The notes beneath the pieces are model-generated. The model was not told the origin of the DNA and did not search any database. It was given only the letters and a program-made list of their open reading frames with translations. Of a stretch of 64,000 nt of DNA, positions 54,944-64,000 are shown one piece after another. This stretch comes from Tetradesmus obliquus. Taxonomy: Eukaryota; Chlorophyta; Chlorophyceae; Sphaeropleales; Scenedesmaceae. The stretch spans positions 5,022,501 through 5,086,500 of the forward strand of contig CP126196.1 in assembly GCA_030272155.1 (NCBI GenBank). Reading direction: 5' to 3'. The translations under genes and the position numbers were made by a program. Position 1 is the first letter of the stretch, and each line of letters starts with the position of its first letter.

Positions 54944-54978
<35 letters not shown>

Positions 54979-55783
54979 GGGGACGCTGAGCACGCAGGAG
55001 TGGTTTGTGAGGCAGGAGCCGGCAGAGCTGTTCAGCACGGAGCAGCCCGAGGACGCTCCGCCGCTGAACCCGATGCGCGTTCGAGCTGACACAGAATACT
55101 CAAAAGTTGCGGAGCATGCGTGCCGGCTCGCGAGGCGTGCTTCCGAGGACGCAACGCATGCTGTTGCAGCATTCGGGCTGTACCCGGGCCGTGAATTTAT
55201 GCAGCGTGCCAAAGTGCTTGTCAGCGGGCTGTCTACTGCACGGCAGCAGCTGCTTAAGGATGGCCATCCGGGTTTCACTCTGACGCTGCAGCGCACACTC
55301 GTGGAGGTGCAGCGCAGGGTGCAGCAGCAAGACGGCGCCGAGGATGCCGGGCAGCAGCGGCAGCAGCAGCAGCAAGACAAGGATGGCAGCAGTGATGCTG
55401 GCGCTACGGAGACGCAGCTGCGGCCCTCCTTTGTGGTGAGGCTGTATCCCACGCCAGCTCGTGCAAATGCCAATGGAGCTCCCCGTCAGGGAGCAGGCGG
55501 CTACAGGCGGTCATCAGATGGTGATGGCAGCAGCAGCAGCAGCAGCGGCCGCCGCCGCAGCGCGCGTCCCGGGTTCGTTGAGGTGCCTGCTGCTGAGTGG
55601 GCTGCGCTGCGTGAGCAGCTGGAGGTGGTGCCTGGGCTCACGCAGCAGCTGCAGACCATGACGCGACAGCACGAGCAGCTGCTGGGGCTGCTGGCGGCGC
55701 AGCAGCAGCAGCAGGGAGGAGAGGGACAGGCAGCAGCAGCAGCAGCAGCAGCGCCTGAGGCAGTGCAGCAGCAGCAAGCTTGA
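54248..55783 (+). CDS. Putative organelle-targeted protein with two SpoVS/Alba-like domains
   Basis: Open frame of 511 aa from ATG 54248. The N terminus (MMLRYNMLHRRPAQSVNRK, rich in Ser/Ala/Arg) looks like a transit peptide. An in-frame intron between AG|GTCTGC near 54354 and a CTACAG acceptor near 54473 is possible and would remove a non-typical hydrophobic stretch. Domain 1 (about 133-210), IIRISSRTD...AAYITATLAELG...VLRVSAVGPGAILAALKTLARAGEL, matches the pattern of bacterial stage V sporulation protein S, an Alba-like fold. A second, weaker copy lies at about 273-360 (MRVRADTEYSKVAEHACRLARR). Poly-Ser and poly-Gln separate the parts. A basic motif (GRRRSARPGFVEVPAAEW) and a coiled-coil-like tail end it. 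A nucleic-acid-binding role is inference. It is followed 1 kb later by a paralogue. Confidence 0.72.
55582..55702 (+). repeat. 121-bp segment shared with the downstream paralogue
   Basis: Coding DNA for VPAAEWAALREQLEVV...LLGLLAAQ is identical to 58273-58393 except for one base. Flanking coding DNA of the two genes is strongly diverged. Confidence 0.92.
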
Positions 55784-56797
55784 GGGGCGTGACACGGGTG
55801 CACCTGCAACTGGTCAGCCAGCTCCCTTGTGTGTGTCGCTGTTGTCATACAGTTGTGCCATTAGCAAAGGCTTGCATTGGCCTGTTTACTACCCCTGCTT
55901 TCGCACTGCATGATCACTTGTGAACAAGCACTTCAGCAGCCGCAGCCTTACCTGCGCAATGTGTGGTTTCATGTGTGGCGTAGTGCATCAGCATCGTTTG
56001 CTGTATGTGCTGACTAGGTGCACTGCAACTGCCGCGACGGCTGACAAGTTGACACATTGCTCATTCACTGCATACACTCGTCATTTGCGTGTTGTGTCAG
56101 GAGAGCTCCTGCACTGCTGAAGCACTGTCATGACCCTGATCAAGGTACCAGCTTGGCAGTGGGGTGCTGCATGGTGCTGGCTGAGCATGGCTGGCAGCGG
56201 GCAGCTGCATAGTGCCCCACCATGGCGCTGGCTCAGCATGGTTGCAGCCGCTGCGTGGTGTGGACTTGAACACGCTGGATCCACCTGGTTGTGCCTTGCC
56301 TGCTGTCGTGCAGTATTGCTGCTGTTGGTGGCTTGCATGACAGAACGCTGTCATGGGTGTCACGATGTGTGTGCTACATGCATGACGGGAAAGCAGCCCC
56401 TTTTCCAGCCAATGGCAGGCTCTCATGGCAACCACTGAACATCAGGAATTGCCAGTTGTCAGAAGGACTTCAACTGATTGGCATTGCAGCTGTCTCACCA
56501 GATGTTACTATCACTCACAGACGTCACTGTCTGTACATGGCAGTATGCCCATTATGGTCTGTACTACAGCTGACAGCACGGTGGCTGAAGCCAACGTCTT
56601 GACAACACCTCTCAGGTTGCTTTCCACCTTTACACCATCCAGCAGCGTCGAAGTGCTTTCATCAAACTGTGGTGGCAGCAGCACCTGTCCACTGCAGTGG
56701 CAGCATCCGACCTGCTGCGTGCTATTGTGAGCCGATTGTGATACGTTATCTCTGACTCGAATATGAAGGCAATGAGACATGCCGGACGTGGATCGGT
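55784..56797. other. Spacer between tandem SpoVS-like paralogues
   Basis: No gene or clear poly(A) motif seen. A local near-duplication around 56160-56250 (GCTGGCTCAGCATGG repeats) is the only structure. Confidence 0.5.
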
Positions 56798-57518
56798 ATG
56801 CTCTCTCGGACGCACAGCCCATGCTGCTTCGACAGCCGTAGTTCCCAGGTGCGATCACTGACAGTGACTAGGAGCTGCACGCAGCCTGTCACAGCTTCAG
56901 AAGTGATACAAACTTGTTGTAAAATTTGTGCCAACGTCTCAGAATCGTGGCTGGTCATGTCAAACGTTGTACTGCCTGCACGAAGCAGCAGCGCCTGTGC
57001 TACAGCACACACGGCCCCAGCACAAAGCACAGTACGCAAGCCATCTTGCTTCACCTGTTATAAACATCTGTCGCTCCTAGTGTGCAGGCTGCGTACGCCA
57101 GCGCCTATCAGGCTGCTGGCACCATTAGCTGCAGCAGCAGAGGAAGCAGCAGCAGGGCGGGTACTTGAGCAGCACGTAGCACCAGAAGCGGCTGTGCAGA
57201 CTGAAGTCATGCCTAATGCTGGCAGAAGCCGCAAGAAACAAAGCAAGAGAGAACAGGGCAGGCAGCAGGGCGCTGCTAGAGAGCCAGGAAAGCCAGCTGC
57301 CACCAGCCGCAGCAGCAGCACCAACGACTCTTCTACACCTGAAGTGATGATCGTCACAGCCGCAACAAACACCACCAGCGCTGCAACATACCTCGCCGGC
57401 ACACTGTGTGGCCAGCCAGATGTCACACGCCGCATCAGCGCTGCAAGCGCACAGGCAGGCGCTAATGCCCTCAAGCTGCTGGCAAAGGCTGACCAGGTGA
57501 TAGCCAGAACTGCTGATG

Positions 57519-57551
<33 letters not shown>

Positions 57552-58438
57552 GCCCTCAGCTGACATTTCAAACGGAGCGGCGCCTGCTGAGCTTGGGCAG
57601 CGGCAGCAGCGGGTCAGGGGGAAAGCCGGAGATCACCGTGAATACGCTGTATGTGCGGCGGGCTGCTGCCGGCAGCCTGAGCAGCCGGGTGATGGGCAAT
57701 GAAGACAGTAGCCTAGCACCCATGCTCGTTCGCTTGGAGACAGAGCCCGCCAAAATCGCGCGGCACGCGCTGTACTGGCTGCACCGCCGCGGGCAAGCTG
57801 CTGCAGATGACGGACCGGGCGATGCAGAACGCGCCGAGCAGCAGCAGCAGCAGCAGGCAATTGCTGCGTTTGTACTGGCTGGGGGCCAGCTGCCTGCACG
57901 TGTGAAGCTGCTGCTGCGCGGGCTGAGTGACGCGCGCAGGCAGCTGCGTGATGAAGGCAGCAAGGACATCATGTTCAGCGTGGAACGGAGCGTGCAGGAG
58001 TTGAGCGAAGAAGAGCACCAAAAGTGGCAGGCGCGGCGCGACGCGCTGCAGCAGCAGCAGCAGCAGGAGGAGACAGACGAGGCTGCTGCAGCAGCGGACG
58101 GTGGTGCCAAGAGCAGCAGCAGTGAACAGCAGTCGCCGACAAAGGCGACATACATCATCAAGGTGTACACTTGCCAGCCCAAGGCATTGGCCAGGCGAGC
58201 AGGCCGCCGCAGCAGCAGCAGCAGCAGCAGCAGCAATGGCCGCCGCCGCAGCGCCCGGCCTGGCTTTGTTGGGGTGCCTGCTGCTGAGTGGGCTGCGCTG
58301 CGTGAGCAGCTGGAGGTGGTGCCTGGGCTCACGCAGCAGCTGCAGACCATGACGCGCCAGCACGAGCAGCTGCTGGGGCTGCTGGCGGCGCAGGGGGGGC
58401 AGGCAGCAGCAGCAGCAGTAGAGCCTGAGCAGCAGTGA
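56798..58438 (+). CDS. Second SpoVS/Alba-like paralogue
   Basis: Open frame of 546 aa from ATG 56798; an in-frame ATG at 56957 (SNVVLPARSSSACATAH) gives a more transit-peptide-like start. An intron before the acceptor GTGTGCAG near 57087 is likely but its donor is not fixed. Domain 1 (about 182-265), EVMIVTAATNTTSAATYLAGTL...RRISAASAQAGANALKLLAKAD, fits the SpoVS pattern. Domain 2 (about 307-400) contains MLVRLETEPAKIARHALYWL and ARVKLLLRGLSDARRQL, matching the same part of the upstream gene. The C terminus (GRRRSARPGFVGVPAAEW and a Gln/Leu coiled coil) is nearly identical to that gene even at DNA level. Direct tandem orientation shows a local duplication. Function unknown; SpoVS family assignment rests on pattern only. 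Confidence 0.7.
58273..58393 (+). repeat. 121-bp segment shared with the upstream paralogue
   Basis: Partner of 55582-55702, differing at one position including at synonymous sites. Confidence 0.92.
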
Positions 58439-59464
58439 GCGGTTTGGCGGCTGTGTTGCTGTGGCGTAGCTCGCATCATGTTTGTGTTGCGCGCAACGCA
58501 TTGCCCCAGGCAGCTGGCAGTTGTACACAACTGCACGCGCACTGCACGCAGGATGATCTCTGGGCAGGTGTTTGGATCACAGCAGTCTGGGCCAGGGCGA
58601 ACTGTGCCGCATGCGGCATGCCACTCATTGGAGTAATGGACGAATTGAGACGGCCCAGGACCCCAAAGGACCGTGGTAGCTGCATAGCTGCGCACCTTCA
58701 AGCAATGCTGGTGTGCGTGTGTCATTGCTAGGGCTTGCCTGCAACGTGATGCTGATAATTTTTTCGTGATTTCTTTTTTGATGCTGATGATCTGTGTGCC
58801 TGTGCAGCGTGCGCACCTGCAGCTGCTTCAGTAGGGCACATCGCTAGCCTGAGTGGTGTTGATGTTGCCATGGATGAGTTGGGGCCATGATGATGATGAT
58901 GATGATGTTGTGGTGAACAATACTGGCAGGTGGTAACGTGTGAGACAAGAAAGCACATGTGCATGGACGTTGCCGCCATACAGCCCTAGGTGCACAGGTT
59001 ACTCACAGCACTATGTGCTAGCACTGCTAGCTGGCAGCTGCAGATGCTTGCCCTTCAAGGGTTGCATTTGTCCGTCAACACTTGCCCTTGTCCAACACCA
59101 CATGGTTGCAACCTGGTTACAGACTGTACAGCACTGTACAGCAAGGAGCGGTGGCAATTTGAAAACATATCAGCACCGTCACCATAGCTAAAGCGCTCCA
59201 GCGGCTACTCAGAACGGAGCACCGCGGTGGCTTCCTGCCAGTTTCAGCCAGTGGCACTGCGGTGGCTGCACTGCAGCCGGCTTGAAGCCGGTGACGGTCT
59301 GTACGGTGTCCAGAGAGCAGCAAAAGCTCTAGAGCAGCAAAACTCTAGAGCAAAAGCTAGTTAGGGCAGCAGAACTGAGCTGGTTTTTTGTTACCAGGGG
59401 GAGCAAATGATATTGGCTGATCATACACAGCTGTGCTGCAGCAATCAGGCGAACCGAGCTGTTC

Positions 59465-59503
59465 AACAGCCTGTTGAGTCAAACTTTGACTCAACAGGCT
59501 GTT
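59465..59503. repeat. Perfect 19-bp inverted repeat with 1-base centre
   Basis: Left arm AACAGCCTGTTGAGTCAAA, single C, then its exact reverse complement. As single strand it would form a tight hairpin. Confidence 0.95.
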
Positions 59504-60094
59504 TGACAGACATGAGAATGTGGCAGCCTCACATCTAAAGGCCATGTCGATGTCAGCAGCATGAGCAGCGCACACACTGCATACAGTGCTGCTGCGCATG
59601 CCCAGGGGTGCTGCAGCCGCAGAACGCTGCTTGCCAAGCTTGCAGTGCAAGCCAAACATGCCCAGGGGTGCTGCAGCCGCAGAACGCTGCAGAATGCTGC
59701 TTGCTGCAAGCCAAACGTGACGCAGCAGTGCACTCCAAGCATGTGAAAAGCCGATTCAAACCCATTTTAAACCCTGAACCCCTCAGCGCTCCCTTCCAAG
59801 AGCGCACATACGCTGATGGGACGCCATGTGAAAAAGAACGGGCACAGGAAAGCCTTGATACGCACTGTGGCCCGCATTGCACGCTGTCACCAAGCAGGGC
59901 CTGCTGTCAGGACCAGCTGCACACATGTAAGCATATGACAGCAAATGCACGGCTGCGCACCTCCAAACAAAGCTGGACCAACAAAACCCCACGCTAATTA
60001 TTGCAACAAGTGAGCCTGGGATGTGATAGTAATGCAGGGCCCATCTCAGCAGCTGAGCCAAGCCATATTCCAGCAATATGGCACTAAGCTGGGC

Positions 60095-60290
60095 ATGCAA
60101 TATGCCAGCCATATGCAAAATGCCAGCCATATGCAATATGCCAGCCATATGCAATGTGCCAGCCATATGCAATATGCCAGCCATATGCAATATGCCAGCC
60201 ATATGCCAAGCCATATGCCCTGCTCAGCAGCTGAGCCAAGCCATATGCCCTGCTCAGCCACTGAGCCAAGCCATATGCCACCAGCTCACA
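60095..60290. repeat. CATATG-rich tandem repeats
   Basis: About six units of around 18 bases (ATATGCCAGCCATATGCA type) followed by three units of about 30 bases (CCATATGCCCTGCTCAGCAGCTGAGCCAAG without its middle in one). CATATG recurs throughout and makes the array rich in dyads. Confidence 0.9.
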
Positions 60291-62459
60291 GAGGCTGCCT
60301 GCAGGTGCGTCCCAGGGCCCGCTTGTAATGCTTGCCTGCATGCACGCTGTAACTGTCTATAACACAGGCTGCCTGCCTGTCAGCTGGCTCATTGAAAGGT
60401 GCAGCGGGTGCAGCCGCCTGCCGTGCTGCTGCTCCTGCATTTTGAGGTCAGCGCAAGCGCAGCAGCTCAAAAACTCAAAGCCGAAAGCTGCAGACATTCA
60501 CAAGCTCGTCCAAATCAGACGCACCGACCACAAGTTGTTGGGCGGTATCAACATTACCTCACGCTGATGTTCAAGTAAGCTCACATGTGAGGCTTTGCAG
60601 TTAGTCAGTTCTGCACAGCCTCACATGCAGCTGAGCAGTTTCAACTCCATACAGAAAAGTAACTCACGGCACTAAGCTGGCCATGCAATTCAAGTTCACA
60701 GGGACGCTGACCCCCCTCACAACGCTGTGGATGCAGCTGAGGTGATTCACGCCCATCTCAACCACACACACAACCTGACGCACCCACCTACAAACACACA
60801 TACTATGAAGTAGTACTTCAGCAGCAAATCTCCCGTCACAAGCGTACATGCTGCCAGACTCACTGCCACAGCGCTGCAGTGCCATACTACTGAAGCCTTC
60901 ATCAGTGCAATCAAGCAGCAGCAGCCCCAGCCACTGTGGGTGTGTGTGTTCTGCATGCAGCATTTTTGAGTTCCAAGAGGGGCCAACTGTCCTTGCAGCA
61001 ACCCACCAACACATGGCTCGCCTTGTAGGTATTGCAGCAGTGCCCTGTTGGAGCCTAGAACCAGCCTGCACTGCAGATAGCGCTGTTCTAGAGCAGATGA
61101 AAGCATCAGCAGTGCGTGGAGCATGCAAGACAGCCGGCGCACAGCACAATAAACAGGGGATACGGCACAGCCGTAGCTGCACCAGCAGCCAGGTCAAAAG
61201 GCACACTGTTATGCCAAGCGAACTGCAAGACCCGAGCATAGGCGGCCATGACCGTCACATGCATTCCCAGCTGTCCCAACTGTGAAAACCAACACTGCTG
61301 CCAAACTTTGCGGATGAAATGCACAGGCGCGGCAACGTCCATGAATTCGTATGGATCGTAGGCCACATGCATAGCCCCACTGGCGGCAAGATGCGGCTGC
61401 TTGCCATGTTGCAACCGCCTTCAGATGAAATGCAACCCCTGCGCTGAATCCCGCCTGCGCACGATTGGTTGCATTAGTTAAACACGGCAACAGCCATGAA
61501 TTGTGTATAGACACCCTCCGGCCAATTTAGCTCCATTTACGGCAGACACCTGACAGCAGTGCAAGAATGTTCAGAGCAGCAGGAACTGAACCCCAGCATA
61601 TAAACACGCTTCAGCAGCCCCCCACAGCATGGAATAAGCCTAAAAGGCACAGCCCGATACCGCAACATGGATAACCTTTGTACAGGCGCACCTTTCGCTG
61701 CATGCAGCCCCACAGAACGATAACGCGAAGATGTGACTTGTGCGCAAGATTTGGTTGCCGGAAGACAGGCAGTCGTGCCACACTTGTGCACTCGGAAGCA
61801 GCGCAGCAGTGCTGACGCCGTCAAGCACCAACCAAGGGAAACACCTGTGTCGGCAACTCCACCCACAGAGACTGCACCATGGGAGCAGGCACAGAACGCC
61901 GCCACAGAACATCAGCGAGAAACCCCGCCGCAGACAACAAGCACAGGACCCCTACTGCATATACATTCAATACACAGAGCTGCCAGGTAAGCCAAAAGCA
62001 CGCTGCCAAGGCCAACACGCCTCTTGCTCCGGCAGTTCTGCAGAGAACAGCACCCCTGCTGATATCCCACCGCGCAACTGCGTACATACACAAACTTTGG
62101 CTGCAAAAGTGTGCACGAGCCCGGACCGACTGCAGTGCCGTGTGTTTCAATGCACCTCTGTATGCGGCTGGGGCAAAGTGCTGTACTGGCTTCTGGCCTG
62201 TGATCACTGGCACAAGTACGCCGCACCCGTTTCAGGACATTGCAACACGCTCTAGCCATGCCCACTGCCGCCGCGCTCTAGAGTTGAGTTATCATTGCCG
62301 CAACAGCAGATGTGAGCAGGATGCTGCAGTCCCAGATCCCCTGCTAACACAGTCATGCCACATGGAACTACCGGCCAACAGCTGTGGGTATTTGTTGTGT
62401 TCCATCATCAACTGTTTGCCAAGCTGCCGCCAGGCGCTGTGCTAAGGGTGGCGAGCCGC

Positions 62460-63601
62460 CTACTGCTCCATCTCCTGCTGCTGCTGCTGCTGCTTCTCAC
62501 GCTGCTCAGCGGCAGCGCGTGCCGCAGGCACATAATCACACAGCGGCCCGATCATTGGCAAGTATGGGAACGCTGCCAGCAACATCGCAGCCAGCTGCTC
62601 CGGCCTCAGCACAAACACGATCGCGCTGCGTGCTCCAGACAGCGTGCGCCACTTGAGCAGGCGCGAGCCCATGTGTGCTACCATGTCCTTGCAGGTGCCG
62701 CGCATGTAGCTGCTGGTGCTGGTGCTAGGGAGGCCGCCACTGCTGCTCCTGCTGTTGCTGCTGCCGTTGTTGCTGCCACGGTTGTTGGCGTCGCCGCCGC
62801 CTGGCAAGCCATTCGCTGCTGCTGCTGGTGGTGAGGCTGCAGGCGCTGCTGTATCTAAGGCCTGCTGCAGCAGCGCAGTGTAGCTGAAGCCATTAGTGGC
62901 TGCGGGCTCATGTTTGTAGCTCGGTGACACAGCTGCGCGGCTGCCGTGCCTCCCGCATGCCTCTCCATGCTGCCCAGCCTCATCCTCTCTCAACCTTATA
63001 GCGTCGCCCCCAGCCGCCGCCGCCGCAGCCGTCACAGCAGCAACCTGCTGCACTGCTGCCCGCCGCAAGCCAGCCGCGCGGCTGGCGCCGACGCGGCCTT
63101 GCATATGCACCTGCTGCTGCTGTTGCTGCTGCTGCTGTTGCTGCTGCTGTTGCTGCTCCTTCTCCTGCTGCTGCACCAGCTGCTGCGCGGCCGCCACTGC
63201 GTGCGCGGACTGCTCTTTCAGGGTGAGCGCCTTCACGCTGTTGATGCAGGCCGCAAGCTCCTGCCGGTCTTCTTCTAGCTGCTCCATCTTTGGCACTACA
63301 AGCCGCAGCACCTCTTCCATCACTGCCAGCTGCTCCAGTGAGGCTTCAGTTGCAATGAAGGCACGCTCCCAGTGGCCTGCAGGGCAGGGCACGGCAGGCA
63401 GCAGCAGCAATGATTGCAGTCAATGAGGTGTGTGGACTTTCAGCAACACTTCCTCCATCACTGCTAGCTGCTTTAGTGAGGCCTCAGTGGCAATGAAGGC
63501 TCACTCCCAGTGGCCTGCAGGGCAGGGCAGGCAGCAGCAGCAGCAGCAGCAGCAGTGGTTGCAGCCAGTGAGGCTTGTGGACCTGGACCTGGCAGCTTTG
63601 G

Positions 63602-63641
<40 letters not shown>

Positions 63642-64000
63642 ACACAGCTATATGCTAGGCCTGGCAATGGTTATGGGGTTTGCAGGACACGGTTTCGCAC
63701 AGCAAAGGACACTGCTGCTGCTGCTGCTGCTGCGCTGCAAAAATAGCTAGCTCTGGCGACAGCTGCAGGGTTTGCAGCACACGGAGTTGCACAGCAAAGC
63801 AAACAACCCTGCTGCGGCTGCTGCTGCTGCTGCTGCCACTCACTGTCTGGCGGCGGCTCCAGCTGCATTGTCATCAGGTTGACGTCCTTCAGCGCATACA
63901 CAATGCCCGGAGTCAGCAGGTACATCGCCTTCACCAGGAAATGCGTGTCAGCAACCACCTGATCTAGGTCTGCCTGCTGCTGCTCGCTGATGCTGCTGCT
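62460..64000 (-). CDS. C-terminal part of an unrecognised regulator-like protein (possibly bZIP family)
   Basis: Two exons visible, 64000-63844 (continuing beyond the window) and 63376-62460, in phase; about 357 residues before the stop. The segment LVKAMYLLTPGIVYALKDVNL, then QLEPPPDSHWERAFIATEASLEQLAVMEEVLRLVVPKMEQLEEDRQELA, is alpha-helical and acidic. The HW followed by spaced Leu/Gln recalls the region after the leucine zipper in algal bZIP factors, but no zipper or basic region is in view, so this is a guess. Then come poly-Gln (about 14, with interruptions), Ala and Ser/Asn-rich stretches, and a conserved-looking block near the C terminus (SAIVFVLRPEQLAAMLLAAFPYLPMIGPL). An echo of the second exon's start lies in the intron. 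Confidence 0.6.
63432..63515 (-). repeat. Acceptor-side echo of the last exon of the 62460-64000 gene
   Basis: Repeats the exon start (HW.RAFIATEASL region) with its GCCCTGCCCTGCAG acceptor, upstream in the transcript of the complete exon at 63376. Confidence 0.9.

Larger units (their letters stand above)
58439..62459. other. Intergenic region with satellites and a foldback
   Basis: About 4 kb without a supportable gene. Structures: ATG/TGA triplet run near 58887-58909, 19-bp inverted repeat at 59465-59503, a duplicated about 45-bp block near 59597 and 59658, and CATATG-rich repeats at 60095-60290. The longer open frames lack family features. Confidence 0.6.

Noticed and set aside
59608-59997. 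ORF downstream of the SpoVS-like genes
   Set aside because: Built from a short local duplication and Cys-rich low-complexity sequence with no family features.
1-64000. Echoes as assembly artefacts
   Set aside because: Copies carry different substitutions, lengths and linked intron blocks and occur on both strands in many genes. Collapsed or duplicated reads would be identical.

Overview
This is nuclear DNA of a green alga. A chlorophyte of the Chlorophyceae (Sphaeropleales or a relative) fits best. The genes are intron-rich with GT-AG introns, codon use favours G/C, CAG/CTG triplet tracts are everywhere, several stops are followed by the algal polyadenylation motif TGTAA, and families typical of this group are present (GLG1, polymorphic-outer-membrane-like transmembrane proteins, SGNH hydrolases, CAP proteins, SpoVS/Alba-like proteins). 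The exact genus is inference.

Layout. 290-1207 (+) is the 3' end of the isopropylmalate isomerase large subunit gene. 2309-12460 (+) is a 19-exon GLG1-type Golgi protein. 15258-17912 (-) and 18607-22276 (+) are divergent SGNH-hydrolase paralogues. The first has lost its catalytic residues and gained a membrane anchor. 25466-31006 (-) encodes a secreted protein with two CAP domains. 35083-39262 (-) encodes a large beta-helix plus multi-pass membrane protein. 42220-45981 (-) encodes a low-complexity SAM-domain protein whose first exon is unresolved. 46862-53171 (+) is a third SGNH paralogue with eight exons. 54248-55783 and 56798-58438 (+) are tandem SpoVS/Alba-like paralogues. 62460-64000 (-) is the 3' part of an unrecognised, possibly bZIP-like, regulator. 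No tRNA, rRNA, transposon ORF or CRISPR array was found. The stretches between genes are mostly featureless, with scattered satellites.

The most striking signal is architectural. Most introns here carry one to six truncated, diverged copies ('echoes') of the adjoining exon edge together with its splice site. Copies of an exon's 3' end plus donor lie downstream of the true donor. Copies of a CTG tract plus acceptor plus exon 5' start lie upstream of the true acceptor. About 70 such copies are visible in seven of the ten genes. In several introns a CAG tract follows the donor and a CTG tract precedes the acceptor. Many acceptors read CAG|GT. Together these suggest ongoing tandem duplication of AGGT-type splice junctions, giving arrays of decoy or alternative splice sites.

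Functionally most products enter the secretory pathway or membranes (GLG1, three SGNH proteins, the CAP protein, the beta-helix membrane protein). This resembles a cell-surface or cell-wall gene neighbourhood, with leucine biosynthesis and two putative regulators at the sides. Exon coordinates were worked out by eye from splice signals, reading phase and family conservation, not from transcripts.
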